Of a stretch of DNA of 12,585 nt, positions 6,720 through 12,585 are shown piece by piece (the first letter of the stretch is position 1; each line of letters begins with the position of its first letter). The stretch is from Methanobacteriota archaeon. GTDB taxonomy: Archaea; Thermoplasmatota; Poseidoniia; Poseidoniales; Poseidoniaceae. Made by a program: the position numbers and the translations under genes. The DNA is taken from positions 4,269 through 16,853 of the forward strand of contig PBOE01000013.1 in NCBI GenBank assembly GCA_002725275.1. The letters are read 5' to 3'. The notes beneath the pieces were generated by a model, which saw only the letters and a program-made list of their open reading frames with translations, did not search any database and was not told where the DNA came from.

Positions 6720-8522
6720 TCAGACACTGAAGATGCTGCTCGCCTGGTCGAGGACGATGGCGGTGAACAACGAAGCCAAACCCGCGACCCACGTCAGTTG
6801 AATCATTTGACCCACGGCGCTGGTCCTCGTCCCGCCGCGCAAACGGGTGGCGATGGAAGAAACGGTCACCACTTGCATGAGGATGAGCAAGGAAATGATG
6901 ATCTTGAACATCCGGATGTTGTCGGCAACCGAAGAGGCGTCCTCCATAACGGGCAAGGCAATACCACCGGAAAATTCGGAGAGGGCGCCCACGTCGGTGT
7001 CGGTCAATCCGGAGGCCACACCAGCGATGGCTTCCCCGAGTTGGAGAACAATGGAGGTGGTGACGTTGAGCGAGGCCACGCTGGAAATCAGCAGCCCGAG
7101 AGCAACACCCCACATCGTGTTAGCCGAAAGCGCCCGGCGGTTACGAAGTGAAAGCAGGTTCCCCACGCTTCGGGACACCATTTCCGCTGTTTCTGCGGGT
7201 TGGCCGGAGGATTGCGACCCCTCGATGTAAATACGGGTGTAGCGCGAAATAACGGCGGAATTCGTATCGGCGGTGAAGTAATCCCATGCCCGGTCAGAGT
7301 CAATTCGAGTGGAGAGGCGCTTTTCCAGTCGGTCAATGGAATTGTCAAGCATACCGAAGTCGATGCCTCGCAGCGCCTTGATGGTGGCCGAAGGTTCAGC
7401 CGACCGGGCTTGAGCCGTCCCACCAAGGGCTCGAATGAAGTCAGGGTACGTGTCGTCTCTGCGTTGAATCTGGTTTTCCTCCCGGCGAACCATGAAGGCC
7501 GGGATCAACAACGGTGAAAACGGAAGGGCGATGAACAACAACCCGTACTTGTCCCATTCCGTGGTGATGATGTCCCACGTCCAGATCAGCGTCAAGGTTG
7601 ACAGGGTGACCAATCCGGCAGCGACGATGCCCGAGAGCAGGAGCGAGCGACGAAAGTTGACGCGAAACGGTGTTTCCATCTCGTCCCGGGCAAAGGTTGC
7701 ATCCTTTGGAATCGTGGCCCGAAACGCAAACACCGCCGTGATTTGAATGAAGATGAACACCAGCGAGGCGAGGAGGAGGTACCTCAAGCGGCTCGCCACT
7801 TCAATGGGCGTGTCGTCGGCTCCGCCGACCTCGAACAACACCAGATGGATACCGGCAATGACCAAGCCGAACAGGCCAGCAGTGTTCATCGAGACGTAGA
7901 TTTCCTTCAGCGTGTCCACCGACTCCAATCGGGTGTCGTAGAGGGTGTTGTACTGCTCAGCAATGGTCTCTTGCTCCGACCGCATGAATTCGTCAATGGG
8001 TTGGCCCGCTTCGATTGAGAACGCCATTCGGTCGAGGAAATCCGACCACAACGGGCTCGGGCTTTGATGGGCCACGATTCGTGCGGCCTCGGGAAGCGAC
8101 GTGTTCCACTTGTCGACCAGGGTTTCAATTCGCTTCACCTCCGAGGCCAATTCACCGTAATCTCGCATTTGTTTGAGAATGTCAAAAATGGATTGAGCCC
8201 CCACCTCACCGATGGAAAGAATGCCCATGCGCGTGATGAACATGTGCATCTCTTCCTCGATGAGCGTGGCTGAACGCTGAACATCGAGGATGGGAAACAA
8301 CACCGCCGCAAGACCCGCCATGGCGGCCAGCATGACCACAAACAGAACGCCGGTAAAACCCGCAAACAGGGCACCTTCCGCTAAACCGCCGGTCAGGAAG
8401 ACGATGAGAATCGCCAGAAGGAACGTGAGCCCAACAACGGGTGCGACGTAGAAGGAAAGAAAGCGGGGAACCGGCATTTCAAGACGACGAAGGGCAATTT
8501 GCCAAATCGGCATGCGCTCCAT
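6720..8522 (-). CDS. flaJ: Archaellum assembly platform membrane protein FlaJ (ArlJ)
   Basis: A 600-residue polytopic protein, within the FlaJ range. It is the membrane core to which the FlaI ATPase docks during filament assembly and rotation. Two N-terminal helices (about 24-45 and 50-77) precede a cytoplasmic helical T2SSF-type domain (about 85-210) with the EEEMHMFITRMGILSIGE start. Four more helices follow (about 215-235, 248-270, 293-315, 325-345), then a second T2SSF-type domain (about 350-470) with GGTAQARSAEPSATIKAL, and three final helices (about 475-500, 540-562, 575-597). This duplicated-domain plan is typical of FlaJ/TadC. It starts 12 bases after the flaI stop, with GAGGATGATGAG as a plausible binding site. 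The flaH-flaI-flaJ order separates it from a type IV pilus platform. A second ATG three codons in is an alternative start. Confidence 0.95.
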   Translation of the reverse strand: MERMPIWQIALRRLEMPVPRFLSFYVAPVVGLTFLLAILIVFLTGGLAEGALFAGFTGVLFVVMLAAMAGLAAVLFPILDVQRSATLIEEEMHMFITRMGILSIGEVGAQSIFDILKQMRDYGELASEVKRIETLVDKWNTSLPEAARIVAHQSPSPLWSDFLDRMAFSIEAGQPIDEFMRSEQETIAEQYNTLYDTRLESVDTLKEIYVSMNTAGLFGLVIAGIHLVLFEVGGADDTPIEVASRLRYLLLASLVFIFIQITAVFAFRATIPKDATFARDEMETPFRVNFRRSLLLSGIVAAGLVTLSTLTLIWTWDIITTEWDKYGLLFIALPFSPLLIPAFMVRREENQIQRRDDTYPDFIRALGGTAQARSAEPSATIKALRGIDFGMLDNSIDRLEKRLSTRIDSDRAWDYFTADTNSAVISRYTRIYIEGSQSSGQPAETAEMVSRSVGNLLSLRNRRALSANTMWGVALGLLISSVASLNVTTSIVLQLGEAIAGVASGLTDTDVGALSEFSGGIALPVMEDASSVADNIRMFKIIISLLILMQVVTVSSIATRLRGGTRTSAVGQMIQLTWVAGLASLFTAIVLDQASSIFSV

Positions 8523-8534
8523 GTCTCATCATCC

Positions 8535-10250
8535 TCAATTGTGGTTGATTCCGACCCAAGTGTCGATGGCTCGGCTAAAGTGGTCCCAACCGTTGGTGTA
8601 GTAGAGGCCAAGGAGGTCAAACACGTCGTCGTAGTGCGTGAGGTCCCGGTCAGCCATGCGCTGAATGGCATCGGCGCGTCGAATCATTTCGTCGTAGATG
8701 TCTCGCTTGTTGGCAAAACCCGCCATGGCGGCAATCTTGTTTTCCAGCAGGTGGGATTGGAACATTCCACGGAAGTAATGCTTGTCTTTAACCGGGTCCC
8801 ATTCAAACATGCCACGGGTCAACACACCGTCGCTGTGCTTGTTGTAACCGATGACCTCGTCAATCCCGGTGATACGCCGTGCGATACCGCCGCCGGGGGC
8901 TTCGACCACCTCTTGGAAAATGGCAAAATTCAGGTTGTCAAAGAAACGAATCGGGACGTTGATCGGATCGCCGGTAAAACGCTGAATCATTTTCACGATG
9001 GACGAGGCGTGGAACGTTGCGATGACGGGGTGGCCCGTTTGCATGGCTTGGAACGCCGTGGCACCCTCCACACCACGAATTTCACCGATGATGATGTAGC
9101 GAGGACGGCTACGAAGGGCTGCCTTGAGCAGGTCGAACATCTCAACCCGAGAATCTTCGTTCTTGGCATCACGGGTGACCAAACGCTGCCAAATCTTGTG
9201 GCGAACTTTGACTTCCGGCGTGTCTTCTGCAGAGTAGATTTTGACGTTGTGGTCGATGAACGGCAAGATGGCGTTGAGCGTCGTGGTTTTCCCCGATGCG
9301 GTTTCTCCCGAAACCAGGACGGACATGCCGTATTCCAGACAGATCCAGATGTAAGCGGCTTGCTGGGCGGACATGGTCCCCCACTTGATGAGCTGAATCA
9401 CCGAGATGGTCTCCTCGGCGAACTTACGAATGGTGAACGACGGGCCCAGCATCGAGACGTCGTCGGAGAAAATGATGTTGATACGGGAGCCGTCCAGCAA
9501 CACGCCGTCAATGATGGGCTTGTTGTCGGAGACCGGGCGACCGATGCGCTCGGACATGGCTCGAAGGTAGCGGGAGAGCAACTCCCGCTCGCGGAAACGA
9601 ATGTTGGAGGTGACCATACCAAACACCTTGTGGTCCATGTGAATGTGCTTCAGGCCGACCGAGTGAATGTCTTCCAGCATCTCGTCGGACAGCAGCGGTT
9701 CAAGCGGTCCGTTTCGAATCAAGTCCCGAATCACCACGTAGGTGAGCCGGTCCCGTTGGGCTTGAGTCACCGTGAGTCGTTTGTCCTCCATACCGACGAG
9801 TTCCCACATACGCCCCTGGCGACGCACGAGGTTTCGTGCTTCGCTGTCAAGGATGGTGTAGCGCTCAATCATCTGCTGAAGGATGTTCTCAAATTCGTTG
9901 TCCGTCGTGAATGAGGGGGCTGTTGGGGCCTCTTGGAGCAAGGTTTCAACGAGTTCACGCCGGATGTTCTCCTCTTCCTCCGTCAGCTGGGGCTCAAGAC
10001 CGAACCACAGGATGGTCCCGCCACCGTCATCGTCGGCAGGTGGCTCGTAAATGTGGACAAAAATGGGCTCTCGTGTGACGTAGATGAGGTTGAGCGGTCG
10101 TTGCTTTTTGGCGTCTCGGTCCAGCGGGCCGTAGTAGATGGGGCGAGAGCCATAACGCATCTCGAAATCCCGAACCCACTCCGCAACGTGCGGGTAGGCT
10201 GCCATGACGCCGTTGAGGTCGCCCTTTGCAAATCGGGGTTCGTCTGCCAT
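8535..10250 (-). CDS. flaI: Archaellum motor ATPase FlaI (ArlI)
   Basis: A 571-residue type II/IV secretion ATPase, hexameric in studied homologues, that powers archaellum assembly and rotation at the inner face of the membrane. Visible motifs: Walker A GETASGKT (315-322) with K321; the Asp box IYSAEDTPEV (338-347); Walker B YIIIGEIRG (385-393) with E390; and the His box GHPVIATFHAS (406-416). The N-terminal half (about 1-290) contains the substrate/membrane-side domain, including IIDGVLLDGSRINI. It is somewhat longer than Sulfolobus FlaI, with extra sequence in the first 100 residues and at the C-terminus. The binding site GGGAGGGG ends five bases before the ATG, and the gene starts 13 bases after flaH. 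Codons on the complementary strand also stay open for a long way, but all motifs are in this frame. Confidence 0.97.
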   Translation of the reverse strand: MADEPRFAKGDLNGVMAAYPHVAEWVRDFEMRYGSRPIYYGPLDRDAKKQRPLNLIYVTREPIFVHIYEPPADDDGGGTILWFGLEPQLTEEEENIRRELVETLLQEAPTAPSFTTDNEFENILQQMIERYTILDSEARNLVRRQGRMWELVGMEDKRLTVTQAQRDRLTYVVIRDLIRNGPLEPLLSDEMLEDIHSVGLKHIHMDHKVFGMVTSNIRFRERELLSRYLRAMSERIGRPVSDNKPIIDGVLLDGSRINIIFSDDVSMLGPSFTIRKFAEETISVIQLIKWGTMSAQQAAYIWICLEYGMSVLVSGETASGKTTTLNAILPFIDHNVKIYSAEDTPEVKVRHKIWQRLVTRDAKNEDSRVEMFDLLKAALRSRPRYIIIGEIRGVEGATAFQAMQTGHPVIATFHASSIVKMIQRFTGDPINVPIRFFDNLNFAIFQEVVEAPGGGIARRITGIDEVIGYNKHSDGVLTRGMFEWDPVKDKHYFRGMFQSHLLENKIAAMAGFANKRDIYDEMIRRADAIQRMADRDLTHYDDVFDLLGLYYTNGWDHFSRAIDTWVGINHN

Positions 10251-10263
10251 GATATCCCCTCCC

Positions 10264-11001
10264 TCAGCTCACCGCCGTGATGTCAACGATGAAGCCCATG
10301 CCGGGCTCCACGCGCCAACCGATGGACGTTTGAATCGGTCCTGCGGCCCGCAGGAACCGGGTGATGATGATGTTCCGCTTGATTTCACCGCCAATCATGG
10401 CGTTGTCAAGGTCGAGCACGACCTCGGCCGAAGCCCGCAGGGTGTGAAGCAGGGTGTGATCCATCTCCTCGGGATCGGCGCACAGCATGAAGGAGCGGCC
10501 GTCCGAAGCGATTTTCCTCAGTTGCTGAATCAGGGTGTGGTGGTCGGCTTTGGTCCCGCCCTCCGGCATCAACGAACTGGCTGAATCGAGGACGATGACG
10601 TCAGCGGCCGGAATGGCCGGGCTGCTGAGCACCTCCTGGAGGGTGACGTCCTGCCGGGCATCCGCCACGGTACCGTATCGACTCAGCACCATGACGCGAC
10701 CCTCGCTGATGGCGTTGGTCATGCCGTAGCCGATGCTTTCCATCTGCTCGATCCAGCCACGCGTGGTCAATTCGGTGGTGATGACGAGCACCTTGACACC
10801 GTTGTCCACCATGCCGTGGATGAGACGCTGGGCAATGAGCGACTTTCCTGCACCAACCTTGCCTTGAAGCAAGTAGAGCGACCGATTTGGCAACCGAAGC
10901 CCCATGGAATCCGCCAGTGAGTCGGTTTCCACCTCGAAGGGGAAACCGTCCTCAACGGGTTTGTGAGCCGTCATGAAGGGGTTCTCATCAGGCGAAAGCA
11001 T
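10264..11001 (-). CDS. flaH: Archaellum RecA/KaiC-like ATP-binding protein FlaH (ArlH)
   Basis: A 245-residue RecA-fold protein that forms a ring at the base of the archaellum motor and regulates FlaI in a nucleotide-dependent way. Walker A is GKVGAGKS (47-54) and Walker B VIVLDS with D139. ITTELTTRGW (74-83) holds the Glu that replaces the KaiC catalytic pair. Length and single-domain layout fit FlaH rather than double-domain KaiC. The start at 11001 overlaps the end of flaG by 14 bases and is preferred over the ATG at 10974 because a full GGAGGTGA site is positioned six bases upstream, inside flaG. This arrangement suggests coupled translation. It is followed at 13 bases by flaI. Confidence 0.95.
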   Translation of the reverse strand: MLSPDENPFMTAHKPVEDGFPFEVETDSLADSMGLRLPNRSLYLLQGKVGAGKSLIAQRLIHGMVDNGVKVLVITTELTTRGWIEQMESIGYGMTNAISEGRVMVLSRYGTVADARQDVTLQEVLSSPAIPAADVIVLDSASSLMPEGGTKADHHTLIQQLRKIASDGRSFMLCADPEEMDHTLLHTLRASAEVVLDLDNAMIGGEIKRNIIITRFLRAAGPIQTSIGWRVEPGMGFIVDITAVS

Positions 11002-11479
11002 TCAATCTCACCTCCGCACTGACGGTCGCTGAGTGGGTGTGTCCGCTTACGCTTTCGGATACACCAACAAAGTACACCGAAACGTCCTCGCCGTCGGAAA
11101 ACGACCAGGATGCATTGGTCAACACCACCTCGAGGAGGTCCCCGCTGTTCCAGTCCGTTCCACTCGGGAGCACGCTTTCCGATGTAGAGGTGGGTGTATC
11201 ACCGTTGATGAGCACCTGGTAGTTGGTGGTGTCCAAGTTGTATTTGCCCGTGTTCAGGAAGTACAACGTGATGGTGTCGGCCGTCGTGTTGTGCGCCACC
11301 ATGGCAGGGTCACCGGCCAAGGCGACACTCACGTGGTCGGCGTCCGATGTCGCTCGTTCGTTGACTTGCACCAAGCGAACCGCATCGCTCCATTCGGAAA
11401 CCAGGACGGCACCTGCGCCGCCTGATATCAAAAGAGCCGTGATCAGCATGATCATCGAAGAAGCACCCCCGTCCGCCAT
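10988..11479 (-). CDS. flaG: Archaellum protein FlaG (ArlG)
   Basis: A 163-residue protein with one N-terminal membrane helix (about 8-28, after MADGGASS) and an extracytoplasmic beta-rich domain. FlaG proteins form filaments capped by FlaF and act with it as the stator-side anchor. The ITLYFLNTGKYNLDTTNYQV pattern (70-89) is the strand-NTG-strand core of the FlaG/FlaF Ig-like fold, followed by LINGD. Sequons N64-TT and N122-AS could be N-glycosylated. The ATG at 11479 gives the family-typical start MADGGASS; a longer reading from 11503 would add MDTGCGDG and lies inside flaF. A weak GGTGAT site is about six bases upstream, over the flaF stop. Gap to flaF: four bases. Confidence 0.88.
   Translation of the reverse strand: MADGGASSMIMLITALLISGGAGAVLVSEWSDAVRLVQVNERATSDADHVSVALAGDPAMVAHNTTADTITLYFLNTGKYNLDTTNYQVLINGDTPTSTSESVLPSGTDWNSGDLLEVVLTNASWSFSDGEDVSVYFVGVSESVSGHTHSATVSAEVRLNAFA
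11008..11015 (-). promoter_or_regulatory. Ribosome binding site of flaH inside flaG
   Basis: GGAGGTGA, the strongest Shine-Dalgarno match in the window, ends six bases before the ATG at 11001. It lies in the last codons of flaG and settles the flaH start. Confidence 0.75.
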
Positions 11480-11483
11480 GCCA

Positions 11484-12128
11484 TCACCACAACCTGTGTC
11501 CAACGGTGGTCGTACCCACCGTGAGCGTCATTCGTTCATCGCCCGGGTGACCGGTGTCGTACCAGTTCAGAAACAGCGTCTCACCGGAAAACCACAAATT
11601 GGTCAGCGGTGGATTGTACACACTCGAAAACGGTGTTGCATTCTGACCGTCAAGGAACATCCAAACATCCTCGTGAGGGATGGTGGTTGCGCCCGTGTTG
11701 GTCACGTTCGCGTAGAGGACGTTGCCTCGAACGGGGGTCAGGCTGGCTGCAGAGGTCGGCGTTCCGCCACCGTTGACGACCAACGTCGGAAGCGAGGAAT
11801 AGTTTCCGTGGCTGGTGACCACCACGGAGACAATGGCTCCCGAGCCATCAATCGTGTAGGTTGCTGAAAATCCGCCGGTTCCGCTGGAAGCCTCAATCGT
11901 GCCTCCGCTGCTGTAGCCTGCACCGCCGCTGGCAACGGTGACATCGACGATGGCGCCGGTGAACATCACCGCATCGTCGATGGTGAAGGTCGGTGTGGGT
12001 TCGTCTGCATCCTCAATCCGGTCAACACCGGATTCGATTTGCAGCGAAATGGCCTGATGGGCCATGGAGAACACCATCAGCATCGAAATGCCGATGATGA
12101 GCCCGCCTACACCAACCGAAGCACCCAT
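11484..12128 (-). CDS. flaF: Archaellum protein FlaF (ArlF) with inserted GGxGY-type repeat pair
   Basis: A 214-residue protein; typical FlaF are about 130-165. One N-terminal helix (about 6-26, GGLIIGISMLMVFSM) is followed by a stalk and a beta-rich extracytoplasmic domain. In studied archaea FlaF binds the S-layer and FlaG, anchoring the motor. The core Ig-like signature is RGNVLYANVTNTGATTI (134-150), then EDVWMFLDGQNAT and the GETLFLNWY strand. Between the first strand (FTIDDA, 48-53) and this core lie about 80 additional residues built of two similar units: AIVDVTVASGGAGYSSGGT from 59 and AIVSVVVTSHGNYSSLPT from 98. Sequons: N109-YS, N141-VT, N163-AT. The ATG at 12128 is chosen by a GAGGTGA site; a longer reading to 12221 would add arginine/cysteine-rich sequence before the helix. 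Position upstream of flaG supports the assignment, but the insertion makes the family call less direct. Confidence 0.8.
   Translation of the reverse strand: MGASVGVGGLIIGISMLMVFSMAHQAISLQIESGVDRIEDADEPTPTFTIDDAVMFTGAIVDVTVASGGAGYSSGGTIEASSGTGGFSATYTIDGSGAIVSVVVTSHGNYSSLPTLVVNGGGTPTSAASLTPVRGNVLYANVTNTGATTIPHEDVWMFLDGQNATPFSSVYNPPLTNLWFSGETLFLNWYDTGHPGDERMTLTVGTTTVGHRLW
11727..11837 (-). repeat. Coding repeat unit 2 of the FlaF insertion
   Basis: It encodes residues about 98-134, beginning AIVSVVVTSHGNYSSLPT and continuing LVVNGGGTPTSAASLTPV. YSSLPTLVVNGGG fits the GYxxxPxVxxxGGG form that recurs in phage tail and secreted repeat proteins. It leads directly into the conserved FlaF core. Confidence 0.55.
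11838..11955 (-). repeat. Coding repeat unit 1 of the FlaF insertion
   Basis: It encodes residues about 59-97, AIVDVTVASGGAGYSSGGT followed by IEASSGTGGFSATYTIDGSG. It pairs with the next unit, residues about 98-134, starting AIVSVVVTSHGNYSSLPT. Shared positions are AIV-x-V-x-V-x-S, then G-x-x-YSS. Protein-level similarity is clear; DNA identity is modest, so this is an old duplication or a convergent fold repeat. Confidence 0.6.
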
Positions 12129-12129
12129 G

Positions 12130-12585
12130 TCACTCTTCACCTCGAAGCATGTGGAGCTGTCGCCAGGACGAGACCAACGCCGAGAACACCAACAGTTCTC
12201 GATGCGGCAAGTGGTCCTCAAGCGCCGTTTCCGGGTCGCCGGGTTCTGCCAACTGAACGATGGCGAGAACGGCGTCGCCTTCCTCTTGCGTCAACATACC
12301 GGATTCCATGGCCTTTTGCGTGAAACTCACGGCGGCCATGCCGGACATGTGGTCGAGGAGCAAGGCTGCGACCGTGGGTGCACCTGTACTGGTTTGGTTG
12401 CCGGACCCGCTTGAACGTGGAGCGACGAGGAACGGATTGGCCGCCAAGGCTTGCGCTTCGTACAGCTCAACCAGTTGGCCCTGGTCGTCTTCCATCATAC
12501 GAGACGTACCACCGACTTCCACCACTTCACCGCTGGCGGTGATGATGCGATCGCCGGTCACGACGTCATCGTCGAGGGACTCATC
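12130..12585 (-). CDS. Unrecognised acidic soluble protein, first visible gene of the archaellum operon (partial)
   Basis: The last 151 residues are visible; the frame stays open through the right edge and probably continues. A GTG at 12561 could start it but has no ribosome binding site. It has no membrane helix. It opens with an acidic DESLDDD stretch, then a VVTGDRIITASGEVVEVGG beta-like segment, a Ser/Gly/Thr-rich linker (about 59-69), and a helical C-terminal part with FTQKAMESGMLTQEEGDAVL and LLVFSALVSSWRQLHML. Its stop is one base before the flaF ATG and holds the flaF binding site, so the genes are coupled. FlaC, FlaD and FlaE commonly occupy this place in euryarchaeal operons, but I see none of their conserved motifs here. 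It could be a divergent cytoplasmic-ring component or a lineage-specific protein; its function is unknown. Confidence 0.7.
   Translation of the reverse strand, partial: DESLDDDVVTGDRIITASGEVVEVGGTSRMMEDDQGQLVELYEAQALAANPFLVAPRSSGSGNQTSTGAPTVAALLLDHMSGMAAVSFTQKAMESGMLTQEEGDAVLAIVQLAEPGDPETALEDHLPHRELLVFSALVSSWRQLHMLRGEE
12137..12143 (-). promoter_or_regulatory. Ribosome binding site of flaF
   Basis: GAGGTGA ends eight bases before the ATG at 12128 and lies in the final codons of the upstream gene. It fixes the start of FlaF immediately before its membrane helix. Confidence 0.7.

Noticed and set aside
6679..6722. In-frame CLTCGNIHTPDGPVH upstream of the 142-residue membrane protein, suggesting a zinc-binding N-terminus
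   Set aside because: No ATG, GTG or TTG is available between flaJ coding sequence and this stretch; only CTG could start it, with no binding site, and a single CxxC is not enough for a zinc ribbon.
8499..9914. A 471-codon open frame on the plus strand opposite flaI
   Set aside because: It has low-complexity His/Val/Asp-rich composition typical of a reverse-complement shadow, while FlaI with Walker A, Walker B, Asp and His boxes is on the minus strand.
12129..12221. N-terminal extension of FlaF to 12221
   Set aside because: It adds a Cys/Arg-rich stretch that lies in the coding sequence of the upstream gene; a GAGGTGA site and the membrane helix position support the ATG at 12128.

Overview
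The window looks like a chromosomal segment from a planktonic euryarchaeon, most likely marine group II (Poseidoniales/Poseidoniia). The domain is well supported: a run of archaellum genes (flaF-flaG-flaH-flaI-flaJ) occurs only in Archaea. The finer placement is inference, resting on moderately high GC, acidic proteins, short GGTGA-type ribosome binding sites, a membrane pyrophosphatase and a PHP-type family X polymerase. A 16S gene or marker-gene tree would be needed to settle it. All 13 stop codons visible in the window are TGA.

Layout, left to right. (1) 1-1001, minus strand: N-terminal half of a membrane ion-translocating pyrophosphatase, running off the left edge. (2) 1160-1495, plus: a stand-alone NifU C-terminal-type iron-sulfur protein, divergent from the pyrophosphatase across a 158-base gap that carries a TATA-like box inside a perfect 7-base dyad. 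(3) 1496-2896, minus: a multi-spanning 7TM-sensor-like protein whose C-terminus is a TerB-like helical region instead of a kinase; its stop codon abuts the NifU-like stop with no spacer. (4) 2985-3314, minus: a small three-helix membrane protein. (5) 3394-6246, plus: a base-excision-repair group of PolX polymerase/PHP hydrolase, a 69-residue membrane protein and endonuclease III, the last two overlapping or nearly so. (6) 6250-12585, minus: the archaellum operon, read right to left as unknown acidic protein (partial), FlaF, FlaG, FlaH, FlaI, FlaJ and a small three-helix membrane protein.

In the archaellum operon, FlaF and FlaG are the surface-side, stator-like Ig-fold proteins. FlaH (RecA/KaiC-like) and FlaI (secretion ATPase) form the cytoplasmic motor, and FlaJ is its membrane platform. 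Gaps are 1 to 41 bases, or a 14-base overlap for flaG/flaH, which indicates co-transcription and coupled translation. Flagellins, the prepilin peptidase and recognisable FlaC/D/E are not in the window; they may lie past the right edge.

The most unusual points are: FlaF carries an inserted pair of about 38-residue GGxGY-type repeats, a style common in phage tail and secreted adhesive proteins; PolX has a roughly 30-residue palm insertion and glutamine at the usual third catalytic aspartate; the 7TM protein has lost its kinase module; endonuclease III lacks the fourth cluster cysteine; and unrecognised proteins flank the archaellum core on both sides. No RNA gene, insertion sequence or CRISPR array was seen, and no gap between genes exceeds 158 bases.
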